This document shows, one piece after another, positions 7,664 through 15,805 of a DNA stretch of 20,783 bases. The first letter of the stretch is position 1. Each line of letters starts with the position of its first letter. The position numbers and the translations under genes were made by a program. The notes under the pieces are model-generated. The model was given only the letters and a program-made list of their open reading frames with translations, was not told where the DNA came from and ran no database searches. Source of the DNA: an uncultured Bacteroidota bacterium. Lineage in GTDB: Bacteria > Bacteroidota > Bacteroidia > Chitinophagales > Chitinophagaceae. The stretch spans positions 1 through 20,783 of the forward strand of contig CAIJZG010000304.1 in NCBI GenBank assembly GCA_903825065.1, written 5' to 3'.

Positions 7664-9214
7664 CTAGTTGAGTTTGATATGGTACTCTTGTATGAGCGGA
7701 TCTTTCTCAGGAGATAAAGTAAAGGTCACCCGAACAGATCCGTTGGTTGTTTTGATATCGAAGTATCCACGTAATTGATTCTCAGGAACTACTTCTCCTA
7801 TAGAAACAACTTTCCCTGCTTTCTCAAATATACTATGCGCTTCTGCTTGCATTTTGTCTACAAAATAATCCATGAAAAAATTCATAGCAAAAATACCGCT
7901 CTTTTGAGCACCCATAAAATCGGGCAATAATTTTACTAATTGATCTCTGCGTTGTGTGAGTATTTTAGAAGCTGGTAATTGGCGAGGTTGAATTCCTGTT
8001 AATCGTACTAAAGTATCAAGCACCATCGTATTAGCTAATGAAGTAGGAGCATAAGTTGCATTTGCAAAAAACATCACACCTATCCCATAATCCGGAAGAA
8101 TCTGCCAGTTACTACCAAAACCTGGTAGGCCTCCAGTATGCCCCACTGTTTCACGACCTTCTCCATCTCTGCTCCAACGCAATCCATAGGCATATGCTGT
8201 AGCTAAAGGAGAAGGGCGTCCACTTGGATATTTATAATTTGCATTCAAACCAGAAAGACGCCATGGCTGATGCATTTCACGGATAGAACTTCTTTTAATG
8301 ATCCCATCTTCAGGGTCATTTCTAGCTGGCCATGCTTGTTCATGCAAGGCCAAATATTTAGCGAATGATTCAATTGATACAATCATACCTCCCATTGCAC
8401 CATAAATTCCATCATGCAACATTGGTTGTTCTACATAAGTTTCATTCAACCAACGGTATCCTTTTGCTAATACATTCGCTGGAACTTTACTGTATTCCCA
8501 TGCAGCATCAGTCATGCCCAAAGGCTTCCAAATATGTTTGGCGATATAATCGCTGTAATGCGAAAATGATTGTTGCTTAATGATCATACCCAACATGGCA
8601 AAACCCATATTACTATATTCATAAGCAACTCCCGGAACATTCGAAAAGCTCACACCTTTTTCTATAAAATCTTGAAAATCATCTTCTGTAACAGCCAACT
8701 GGCGGTCACCCCAGGGATTGTCTTCAGGAAAACCTGCTGAATGAGTAAGCAAATGTCGTACGGTAATTTGAGGTGCATCAGAAGTTAATTGCTGCCCCTT
8801 CATTTCAGGAATATAGGTTTTCACTGGCTCGTCTAATTTCACTTTGCCTTCATCACGCAATTTTAAAATAGCCATTGCTGTGAAACTCTTACTCATTGAG
8901 GCAATTCGAAACATCGACTTAGGTGTTGCCTTAATTTTATTTGGAATATCTATATATCCACCTGCACTTGCATACACTAATTTTCCATCTAGTACAATGC
9001 CAAATGAATAACCTGGAATATGGTTTTTTTCAGCGAAGTCTTTATACAAACTTTCTACTAATGGATATAATGCAGCAATTTTTTTCTCGCGCGAGCTATC
9101 TGTAAATTTTGCAGGAGCATATTCTTTCAGTTGTGCCTTTACAAAATTGTTACTCGTTATTGCAAAAAAGCAAAAGAATAAAAAGATGGATTTGATGTTG
9201 TTGCGTGGGTACAT
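7664..9214 (-). CDS. Exported S12-family serine hydrolase with C-terminal extension
   Basis: A 516-residue protein with a signal peptide (MYPRNNIKSIFLFFCFFAI.., ending KA before Gln28). The catalytic motifs of the beta-lactamase/DD-peptidase fold are complete: SMSK at 106-109, YSN at 200-202 and HTG at 359-361, with LLTHSAGFPEDNP at 155-167. After the catalytic domain (about 45-400) there is an extension of about 110 residues; its last part is beta-rich and may resemble the small C-terminal domains found on many Bacteroidota S12 proteins. It is clearly a different subtype from the shorter S12 protein at 2978-4078. It starts 24 nt after the fused E1 gene on the same strand and is probably co-transcribed with it. 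Substrate is unknown; D-peptide, ester or beta-lactam hydrolysis are all seen in the family. Confidence 0.9.
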   Translation of the reverse strand: MYPRNNIKSIFLFFCFFAITSNNFVKAQLKEYAPAKFTDSSREKKIAALYPLVESLYKDFAEKNHIPGYSFGIVLDGKLVYASAGGYIDIPNKIKATPKSMFRIASMSKSFTAMAILKLRDEGKVKLDEPVKTYIPEMKGQQLTSDAPQITVRHLLTHSAGFPEDNPWGDRQLAVTEDDFQDFIEKGVSFSNVPGVAYEYSNMGFAMLGMIIKQQSFSHYSDYIAKHIWKPLGMTDAAWEYSKVPANVLAKGYRWLNETYVEQPMLHDGIYGAMGGMIVSIESFAKYLALHEQAWPARNDPEDGIIKRSSIREMHQPWRLSGLNANYKYPSGRPSPLATAYAYGLRWSRDGEGRETVGHTGGLPGFGSNWQILPDYGIGVMFFANATYAPTSLANTMVLDTLVRLTGIQPRQLPASKILTQRRDQLVKLLPDFMGAQKSGIFAMNFFMDYFVDKMQAEAHSIFEKAGKVVSIGEVVPENQLRGYFDIKTTNGSVRVTFTLSPEKDPLIQEYHIKLN

Positions 9215-9238
9215 ATATTTTATTTAATCTGTCATGAT

Positions 9239-11230
9239 TTAGTATGCAAATAATTTTTCGATGCAGGCACTTAACCTACTTTTTGCCATATAATTTCTTT
9301 CCAATTCCATATTGAAAGGAATAGGTGTATCTAATGATGCACAACGTATCACAGGTGCATCTAATAATTCGAAACAATGTTCGCTAATCCATGCACTGAT
9401 TTCTGCTCCAAAGCCTCCGGTTAAATTATCTTCATGCAATACCAACACTTTTCCAGTTGCAATAACTGCTTCTTTAATGGACTTATAATCTAATGGAACC
9501 AAGCTACGCAAATCAACAATATTTATATCGATGGAAGGATTTTTTTCCTGATATTCAACAGCCCAGTGCACTGCAGCGCCATAAGTAATGATACTCAGAT
9601 CCTTTCCAGTTTTTACTGTTTTTGCTTTCCCAATTTCGATGGTATAATAATCAGATGGTACGGGGCCATTGATACTTCTATACAGACCTTTGTGTTCAAA
9701 AAACAATACAGGATTGGGATCGTTAATCGCGGCGATTAATAATCCTTTCGCATCTGCAGGTGAAGATGGATACAGTACTTTCAATCCTGCCACATGAGTA
9801 AACCATGCCTCATTTGTTTGTGAATGAAAAGGACCAGCACCTACACCTCCGCCAGAAGGCATACGAATTACAGTATTGGCGTTTTGTCCCCAGCGATAAT
9901 AAATCTTTGCCAAATTATTCACGATCTGATTAAATCCAACCGTTACAAAATCCCCGAATTGCATTTCCATCACCGACTTAAATCCTTTCAAACTCAATCC
10001 TAATGCAGCTCCTACAATGGCGCTCTCGCAAAGTGGAGTATTGCGTACGCGTGCTTTTCCGAATTTTTCTACAAAGCCCTCTGTAATTTTGAAGGCACCA
10101 CCATATTCGGCAATGTCCTGGCCCATTAAAATAAGTTGTTCATCAATTTGCATGCTTTGTAACAACGCTTCTTGAATAGCATCTACAAATCTTTTTTCTG
10201 GTGCAGTTGATGAATCGATCTGGTTCAAATCTGGAATAGTAGAAACAGAAAGAGGTGCAAACACATCGGCTAACTCTTCTTCTGTATTAAAATTAAAATC
10301 TACGATTTGAAAGGCTTGATGTAAATCTGCATCAATCATATCTTTAAAAAGATGCCGCAATTCTGCAACCTTCATTTCGGTAAGAACATTCGTGGCTATC
10401 AGATATTGCTCATAATTTTTGATGGGATCTTTTTTACCCCACTCTTCTAATAAATCTTTAGGAACATACTTTATTCCACTAGCTTCTTCATGGCCACGCA
10501 TGCGAAAGGTCATGCACTCAATAAAATACGGTTTTTGATTTTTGATACAATATTCGCGAACGCCTTTAATAGTATCGTACACAGCCAAAATATCGTTGCC
10601 ATCAATTCTCACACCTTCCATTCCATAACCCTTGGCTTTATCTACCAATTGCTCGCATCGGTATTGTTCGTTCACAGGAGTGCTTAACCCGTATCCATTA
10701 TTTTCAATGATAAAGATTACTGGTAAATCCCAAACTGCTGCCACATTGAGTGCTTCATGAAAGTCGCCTTCACTTGTGCCCCCATCACCAGAAAATGCCA
10801 CAGCCACTTTTTGCTCTTTCCTTAATTGACAGGCAAGTGCTACTCCATCTGCAATTGCCAACTGCGGACCCAAATGCGAAATCATTCCACATATATGATA
10901 ATCACTTGTGCCAAAATGAAAACTTCTTTCTCTACCTTTACTATAACCTTCTTTATTACCTTGCCATTGCATAAATAGTTTTTGTAAAGGCATTTGTCTT
11001 GCAGTAAAAACCCCTAAATTTCTATGTAAGGGCATAATCCATTCGTCTTGATCCAAAGCCATGGTTACTCCAACAGAAATAGCTTCCTGACCAATTCCGC
11101 TAAACCATTTGCTTACTTTTCCCTGACGTAACAATACCAACATTTTTTCTTCGATCATTCTAGGAAATAATAATTGTCGGTATAGTTCTATCAGGGTTTT
11201 ATCAGATAGGTCTTTTCGATTGAATTGCAT
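9239..11230 (-). CDS. 2-oxoacid (branched-chain type) dehydrogenase E1, alpha and beta subunits fused
   Basis: This 663-residue protein carries both E1 subunits in one chain. The alpha half (about 1-320) has the thiamine diphosphate motif starting GDGGTSEGDFHEALN at 148 and ending with NN at 177-178, plus the substrate-side GIGQEA near 45-50 and MRGHEEAS. The beta half (about 345-663) has GQDIAEYGGAF, FGDFVTVGFNQIVNN, RMPSGGGVGAGPFHSQTNEAW and the C-terminal VLVLHEDNLTGGFG motif of E1-beta. The enzyme decarboxylates 2-oxoacids and passes the acyl group to the lipoyl domain of E2, most likely branched-chain keto acids made from Val, Leu and Ile, which in this phylum also feed iso-branched fatty acid synthesis. 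No E2 or E3 gene is in the window. It probably forms a two-gene transcript with the downstream serine hydrolase. Confidence 0.9.
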   Translation of the reverse strand: MQFNRKDLSDKTLIELYRQLLFPRMIEEKMLVLLRQGKVSKWFSGIGQEAISVGVTMALDQDEWIMPLHRNLGVFTARQMPLQKLFMQWQGNKEGYSKGRERSFHFGTSDYHICGMISHLGPQLAIADGVALACQLRKEQKVAVAFSGDGGTSEGDFHEALNVAAVWDLPVIFIIENNGYGLSTPVNEQYRCEQLVDKAKGYGMEGVRIDGNDILAVYDTIKGVREYCIKNQKPYFIECMTFRMRGHEEASGIKYVPKDLLEEWGKKDPIKNYEQYLIATNVLTEMKVAELRHLFKDMIDADLHQAFQIVDFNFNTEEELADVFAPLSVSTIPDLNQIDSSTAPEKRFVDAIQEALLQSMQIDEQLILMGQDIAEYGGAFKITEGFVEKFGKARVRNTPLCESAIVGAALGLSLKGFKSVMEMQFGDFVTVGFNQIVNNLAKIYYRWGQNANTVIRMPSGGGVGAGPFHSQTNEAWFTHVAGLKVLYPSSPADAKGLLIAAINDPNPVLFFEHKGLYRSINGPVPSDYYTIEIGKAKTVKTGKDLSIITYGAAVHWAVEYQEKNPSIDINIVDLRSLVPLDYKSIKEAVIATGKVLVLHEDNLTGGFGAEISAWISEHCFELLDAPVIRCASLDTPIPFNMELERNYMAKSRLSACIEKLFAY

Positions 11231-11282
11231 ATTTGCGATTTTGGAACAACTAAGTTAGGGCATTGCCTGTAAGCATACACAC

Positions 11283-11311
11283 AAAAAAGCCCTAAATGAA
11301 TTAGGGCTTTT
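11283..11311 (-). terminator. Rho-independent terminator of the Bax-inhibitor-like gene
   Basis: AAAAGCCCTAA (11285-11295) and TTAGGGCTTTT (11301-11311) form a perfect 11-bp stem with loop ATGAA. On the minus strand the stem is followed by a U run (complement of the A run at 11283-11288), 20 bases past the stop codon of the gene ending at 11331. This separates that gene from the E1 gene downstream, which must therefore have its own promoter in 11231-11284. Confidence 0.85.
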
Positions 11312-11330
11312 AAAAATAGATTAGGTAGGA

Positions 11331-12101
11331 TTAGCTTCGATTATTCGCCAATTTGCTCAATAATTTTAGTATCTCTATATACAACCATACGATTGTTACT
11401 AAAAGACCAAATGCACCATACCATTCCATAAATTTAGGAGCACCTCTTTCAGCACCTTGTTCAATCATATCAAAATCCATGATCAGATTCAGTGCTGCAA
11501 TTGCAACAACGAACAAACTTATTCCGATACTTAATGGACTACTATCATGCATGAAACTTACGTTCACACCAAACATATTCAAAACTATAGTAATCAAATA
11601 GAAAATCCCGATACCTAAAGTAGAAGCTATGATTACTGATTTGAATTTTTCAGTAGCTCTAATCACTCTAAAATTATACAATAAAAACATCGCGATTGCC
11701 ACCCCAAAAGTTAAGCCAACAGCTTGCATTACTAAACCAGGATAACTTTTAGCAAACATCGCGTTAAACACGGCAGAAATTCCACCAATGAAAAGACCTT
11801 CCAACAATGCATAGGCGGGAGCTAAAAAACCAGCCCAATTGGGTTTGAACATAATTCCCAAAGCAGCGATCAAGCCACCAAACATACCCACCATTAATAG
11901 TACTTGCATACTACCAGCTCCTTTCTGTTCAAATACCTGCCAGTTATAAGCAGCACCGGCAATAACCATGAACATTAAGAAACCAAATTTGTTAATCGTA
12001 CCACGAACGCTCATCACACCTTGATTAGCAGCTTCCATAGAAGCAGTTTTATCAAACATTTTCTCCGTTAAAGTTGGATTACCAGATTTAAAAATTGCCA
12101 T
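11331..12101 (-). CDS. Bax inhibitor-1/YccA-like seven-helix membrane protein
   Basis: A 256-residue inner-membrane protein with seven predicted helices (about 38-56, 66-84, 91-112, 121-142, 155-177, 189-208 and 225-248). Family features include YALLEGLFIGGISAVF (97-112), an MDFDMIEQGAERGAPKFMEW stretch (208-227) with paired aspartates D209 and D211, and the end LYIEILKLLSKL. The family includes TMBIM/BI-1 proteins, some of which are pH-gated calcium leak channels, and E. coli YccA, which modulates FtsH; the role in this organism is unknown. The frame extends 11 codons upstream to an ATG at 12134, but the start at 12101 (MAIFKSG) is preferred because a -7 box (12124-12131) lies in that extension. 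It has its own promoter and terminator, so it is probably monocistronic. Confidence 0.9.
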   Translation of the reverse strand: MAIFKSGNPTLTEKMFDKTASMEAANQGVMSVRGTINKFGFLMFMVIAGAAYNWQVFEQKGAGSMQVLLMVGMFGGLIAALGIMFKPNWAGFLAPAYALLEGLFIGGISAVFNAMFAKSYPGLVMQAVGLTFGVAIAMFLLYNFRVIRATEKFKSVIIASTLGIGIFYLITIVLNMFGVNVSFMHDSSPLSIGISLFVVAIAALNLIMDFDMIEQGAERGAPKFMEWYGAFGLLVTIVWLYIEILKLLSKLANNRS

Positions 12102-12123
12102 AGAATTTATTTTTTTATAAGTA

Positions 12124-12131
12124 CAAATATA
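12124..12131 (-). promoter_or_regulatory. Bacteroidota-type -7 promoter box (TATATTTG)
   Basis: Read on the minus strand the bases are TATATTTG, an exact match to the TAnnTTTG consensus used by the primary sigma factor of Bacteroidota. It ends 22 bases before the ATG at 12101, giving a short leader. A convincing -33 TTTG at the usual distance is not present. It decides the start of the membrane protein gene, since the longer frame would run through the box. Confidence 0.6.
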
Positions 12132-12195
12132 CAAAATCTTATCACGGGCACCTAGCTTCTTGCCTCAATGAAAACATAAAATTGATAACCGGTAA

Positions 12196-13062
12196 TTATT
12201 TTTTAGCCCCTGGATAATGGTCCACGGTTTCTAAAACATATTTCGGATTCTTTTTGAGTATCTGTATAAACAGAACCAGCGATGCACTATCGGCTGATCT
12301 TTGAAACATTCTGTCGTGAGATAAGATGACTATATTTTTTCTTGTGTGTTCATTATGTTTTGAAAAAGCACTGTCTACCTGAGCAGCCAATTTTTCAGGT
12401 GTTTGTATTGGTCGGGCATTTTTATGATTAAAATTCCATTCCAGATCCCATCCAATAACACTAAATCCAGCACTATCTAATTGATGTGTTACGGCACTAA
12501 CTAAATGGCTCGATTTCACTTGATTTTGCAAAACCCAGGCACTATTACCTGGAAGGCGGATAATTTTTTTAGGTACTTGCAAAGAATCCTGTGCTCTTAA
12601 AAACGTTTCGAAAGCCATGTCAGGATGCTGATAAAAGTACTTGTACTTTTCATTTGCGTGATCATAACTATGATTCGCTAATAAAAATTGCGGGTAGCTA
12701 TTTCGGATCATGCCTACAATCTGTTTCCCATCGCGTTTTTTCAATTGATGCAATCCCACCATAAAAAAAGTGGCTTTTATCCCCTCAGCTTTACATATAT
12801 TATAACAGTTTACCGAGCCTGGCTGTGGACCATCATCAAATGTGAGATAGACATATAATTTATTACTATCAGCCACAAAAGGCTGTTCTGGGGCATTGGC
12901 GATAGCCCCTATTTTAGCGAAGTAGGCTTTTTTTGCAGAATCTGCTGTTGGGTCCTTTCCTAAAAAAGCGCTTTCTTTCGGCGTGTTATTGCAAGATATA
13001 AATCCAAAAAATCCTAAAATCCCCATGGTCATCCATCGAAATCCGCTCTTATACAGATACAT
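12196..13062 (-). CDS. Polysaccharide deacetylase family lipoprotein (NodB homology domain)
   Basis: A 288-residue protein of the carbohydrate esterase 4 fold, which removes N-acetyl groups from chitin, peptidoglycan or other amino-sugar polymers with a metal ion. Motif 1 is LTFDDGP (D76, D77), motif 2 is NHSYDH (H131, H135) and the last motif is ILSHD (H249, D250). Motif 3 reads RLPGN and not the more usual RPPYG form, and motif 4 reads GWDLEW. The N-terminal end has a short hydrophobic stretch ending FISC at C24, followed by NN, which looks like a lipobox, so the protein is probably membrane anchored and faces the periplasm. Later ATGs at 13032 and 13026 would keep the lipobox and are possible starts. 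It is divergent from the oxidoreductase gene at 13288. Confidence 0.88.
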   Translation of the reverse strand: MYLYKSGFRWMTMGILGFFGFISCNNTPKESAFLGKDPTADSAKKAYFAKIGAIANAPEQPFVADSNKLYVYLTFDDGPQPGSVNCYNICKAEGIKATFFMVGLHQLKKRDGKQIVGMIRNSYPQFLLANHSYDHANEKYKYFYQHPDMAFETFLRAQDSLQVPKKIIRLPGNSAWVLQNQVKSSHLVSAVTHQLDSAGFSVIGWDLEWNFNHKNARPIQTPEKLAAQVDSAFSKHNEHTRKNIVILSHDRMFQRSADSASLVLFIQILKKNPKYVLETVDHYPGAKK

Positions 13063-13196
13063 ATAGTTGAAAATTGATCAGCTAAGATAAAGCAAGGATC
13101 ATACCCATATCTACTCAATTTGTTAGGAAACCTATAAATGCAAGAGAAAATGCGAAAAATCAGGTTTAAAACATCGATTTGGACGTATCTTAGCAT

Positions 13197-13236
13197 ACTT
13201 TTTTACAAAACAGCAATCTTTTGTTTTACAAAAAGT
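13197..13236. repeat. Paired TTTTACAAAA boxes in an A/T-rich inverted repeat, upstream of the oxidoreductase gene
   Basis: TTTTACAAAA occurs at 13201-13210 and again at 13224-13233, 23 bases apart start to start, about two helical turns. They lie in a larger dyad: ACTTTTT at 13197-13203 pairs with AAAAAGT at 13230-13236, and ACAAAA at 13205-13210 pairs with TTTTGT at 13219-13224. The element sits 52 bases before the ATG at 13288, in the divergent gap. It could be an operator or a leader hairpin; such A/T-rich repeats also arise by chance. Confidence 0.35.
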
Positions 13237-13287
13237 CTTTAAATAATCATGTATTGCTTGCTAAAGCGGCAATTTAGAATTTAGCTA

Positions 13288-15135
13288 ATGACCAGAAAAG
13301 AAGAAGTACTACAAGACGTAGTAATCAAGTTTGCCGGAGATAGCGGCGACGGAATGCAGTTAACAGGACAACAGTTTACCAACAACACAGCTATGCTAGG
13401 AATTGACCTGGCTACTTTCCCGGATTTTCCGGCAGAGATTCGTGCTCCAATTGGCACATTGGCTGGTGTGAGTGGTTTCCAGTTGCACTTTTCGAGCGCA
13501 AGAATTTACACTCCAGGCGACGATTGTGATGTGTTAGTTGCCATGAATGCTGCTGCATTGAAAGCTAATTTAAAGAGCATTAAAAAGGGTGGGAAGATCA
13601 TTGCCAATATTGATGGTTTTGATACTAAAAATTTAAGACTGGCAAATTATCCTGATGGCGTTAATCCATTGGAAGATGACAGCTTGGCTGGATATGATGT
13701 AACTAAAGTAGACGTTACCAAATTAACTCGTGAGTCTTTGAAAGACTTCACTGAATTGGGTGTGAAAGAGCGCGACCGTGCAAAGAACATGTTTGTATTG
13801 GGATTAATCTACTGGATGTACAACCGCAATCTGGATACTACCAAAGAATTCTTGAAAGAGAAATTTGGCAAGAAGCCAGTAATTTATGAGAGTAATATTA
13901 AAGTGCTTCAAGCTGGATATAATTATGGTGATACCACTGAATCTTTCACTACTCGTTATAAAGTAGAGAAATCTAAAATGGAGCCTGGTTTATACCGCAG
14001 CATCATGGGTAATCAGGCATTGAGTTATGGCTTAATTGCTGCTTCTGAAAAAAGTGGATTGCCATTATTCTTAGGTTCATATCCAATTACACCTGCAACC
14101 GATATCTTACACGAATTAGCAAAATATAAAAGCTTTGGTGTACGCACTTTTCAAGCGGAAGATGAGATTGCTGCTATATCATCAGCCATTGGCGCAAGCT
14201 ATGGTGGATCATTAGCAATCACAACCACTTCTGGTCCGGGTATGGCATTGAAAGCAGAAGCGATGGGTTTGGCAATGATGTTAGAGATTCCATTAGTGAT
14301 AGTCAACATTCAACGTGGCGGACCATCTACTGGTTTACCTACCAAGACAGAGCAAAGCGATTTGATGCAAGCCTATTATGGAAGAAATGGGGAGTGTCCG
14401 ATGCCAATTATTGCTTCTTCAACACCCAGTGATTGTTTTGATGTGGCAATAGAAGCATGCAGAATTGCGTTAGAGCATATGACACCTGTAATTTTGTTGA
14501 GTGATGGATATATCGCTAATGGTGCAGAGCCTTGGAAATTTCCAAAATCAGCCGACTTAAAGCCGATTGAAGTAAAATTCAAGACCTCAATTGATGAAGG
14601 TGATGCGAAGTATATGCCTTATAAGCGTGATGAAAAATTGGTTCGTCCTTGGGCAGTTCCGGGTACCGCTGGCTTAGAACACCGCATAGGTGGTTTGGAA
14701 AAACAGGATGTAACTGGTAACGTAAATTATGAGCCTGAGAATCACCAGCACATGATCAAAGTTCGTCAAGCGAAAGTTGATAAAGTAGCTGATTATATTC
14801 CAGCTCAAACTATAGATAGTGGAGCAGAAAAAGGTAAGGTATTGGTATTAGGATGGGGATCAACTTATGGTGCTATCAAGAGTGCTTGTCAGGAGTTACA
14901 TGAAGATGGTGTATCAGTAAGTCACGCACATATTCGTTATGTTCGTCCTTTCCCTAAAAACTTAGGGGAGATCATCAAAAACTTTGACAAAGTATTGATT
15001 CCAGAAATCAACAATGGTCAGCTGGTAAAGATCATTCGAGATCATTATAATGTAGACGCTATAGCCTTTAATAAAATGATGGGTATCCCAATTACAAAAT
15101 CAGAAATCATCGACGAAGTCAATAAATTATTATAA
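13288..15135 (+). CDS. korA: 2-oxoacid:ferredoxin oxidoreductase, fused gamma-alpha subunit (2-oxoglutarate type)
   Basis: This 615-residue protein joins the gamma domain (about 10-195, with KFAGDSGDGMQLTGQ at 14-28 and FPDFPAEIRAPIGT) to the alpha pyrimidine-binding domain (about 235-430, with SYPITPATD at 264-272, QAEDEIAA at 289-296 and TSGPG at 314-318) and the C-terminal domain (about 500-615, with VLGWGSTYGAI). With a separate beta subunit carrying thiamine diphosphate and an iron-sulfur cluster, such enzymes convert 2-oxoglutarate and CoA to succinyl-CoA, CO2 and reduced ferredoxin. The fused layout fits KorA more than pyruvate:ferredoxin oxidoreductase. Here the gene is followed by a terminator and an unrelated acetyltransferase gene; no beta subunit is in the window. 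Another 2-oxoacid as substrate is possible. Confidence 0.9.
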   Translation: MTRKEEVLQDVVIKFAGDSGDGMQLTGQQFTNNTAMLGIDLATFPDFPAEIRAPIGTLAGVSGFQLHFSSARIYTPGDDCDVLVAMNAAALKANLKSIKKGGKIIANIDGFDTKNLRLANYPDGVNPLEDDSLAGYDVTKVDVTKLTRESLKDFTELGVKERDRAKNMFVLGLIYWMYNRNLDTTKEFLKEKFGKKPVIYESNIKVLQAGYNYGDTTESFTTRYKVEKSKMEPGLYRSIMGNQALSYGLIAASEKSGLPLFLGSYPITPATDILHELAKYKSFGVRTFQAEDEIAAISSAIGASYGGSLAITTTSGPGMALKAEAMGLAMMLEIPLVIVNIQRGGPSTGLPTKTEQSDLMQAYYGRNGECPMPIIASSTPSDCFDVAIEACRIALEHMTPVILLSDGYIANGAEPWKFPKSADLKPIEVKFKTSIDEGDAKYMPYKRDEKLVRPWAVPGTAGLEHRIGGLEKQDVTGNVNYEPENHQHMIKVRQAKVDKVADYIPAQTIDSGAEKGKVLVLGWGSTYGAIKSACQELHEDGVSVSHAHIRYVRPFPKNLGEIIKNFDKVLIPEINNGQLVKIIRDHYNVDAIAFNKMMGIPITKSEIIDEVNKLL

Positions 15136-15181
15136 TTACCGCTTTATCACAGCCCCCGCTGAAACAGATAAGTTTTAACAT

Positions 15182-15216
15182 GAAGCAATCCTGAGCAAGG
15201 GTTGCTTCTTTGTTTT
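15182..15216 (+). terminator. Rho-independent terminator after the oxidoreductase gene
   Basis: GAAGCAATCC (15182-15191) pairs with GGGTTGCTTC (15199-15208), a 10-bp stem with one G-U pair and a seven-base loop, followed by TTTGTTTT. It lies 47 bases after the stop codon at 15135 and closes the korA transcript before the acetyltransferase gene. Confidence 0.85.
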
Positions 15217-15269
15217 ATGTATATTGTATGAATGCTAGAAAAACCTAATACCCAAAATAACTTAATGCA

Positions 15270-15791
15270 ATGACTAATTCAAGTGTACAAGTCAGAGATG
15301 TAGCGCTACCAAATGACATTGATGATGTTAGAAAACTTTGGTTTGATTATTTGACCTGGGGAAATAATGAAATGCAATCGCTTTATGGTGTACATCCTCA
15401 TGATCCTGAAATAGCAGTTGAACAAGACATTTTGTTAATTAATAAATTTCTACCACCAAATGGAAGATTGATACTTGCTATTTATGAAAACAAAGTATGC
15501 GGACTAGGAAGTCTTAAAAGTATTAACCCTGATATTGGTGAAATCAAACGAATGTATGTTGATCCATCATTTCGTAAGATTGGAGCAGGTAGAGCGATCC
15601 TTCAATCTTTAATAACTGCTGCAAAAGAAACTGGTTATAAGAAAGTTCGATTAGACAGTCCGAAGTTCATGGAAGCAGCTCATGCACTTTATCGAAGATT
15701 TGGGTTTACAGATATCCCTGTTTATCCTGAAGTTGAAATTCCTGAGGAGTTTAGACAGTATTTATTATTTATGGAATTAGATCTATCATAA
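15270..15791 (+). CDS. GNAT-family N-acetyltransferase
   Basis: A 173-residue cytoplasmic protein with the GNAT fold. The acetyl-CoA-binding motif A is RMYVDPSFRKIGAGRAIL, with the R-x-x-G-x-G signature at R102, G105 and G107. The later stretch ALYRRFGFTDIP is the usual motif B region with the Tyr that often acts as general acid. The family transfers an acetyl group from acetyl-CoA to an amine on a small molecule or protein; the substrate cannot be told. The start at 15270 gives a normal N-terminal beta strand (VQVRDVALPND). It is separated from the gene before it by a terminator and from the cupin gene by 14 nt, so the two form a small transcription unit. Confidence 0.9.
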   Translation: MTNSSVQVRDVALPNDIDDVRKLWFDYLTWGNNEMQSLYGVHPHDPEIAVEQDILLINKFLPPNGRLILAIYENKVCGLGSLKSINPDIGEIKRMYVDPSFRKIGAGRAILQSLITAAKETGYKKVRLDSPKFMEAAHALYRRFGFTDIPVYPEVEIPEEFRQYLLFMELDLS

Positions 15792-15805
15792 TATATTAAC
15801 AAGAA

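Noticed and set aside
13220..13251. Possible -33 TTTG and -7 TAATCATG pair before the oxidoreductase gene
   Set aside because: Spacing is right (20 bases) but the -7 box matches only four of six fixed positions, too weak to call.
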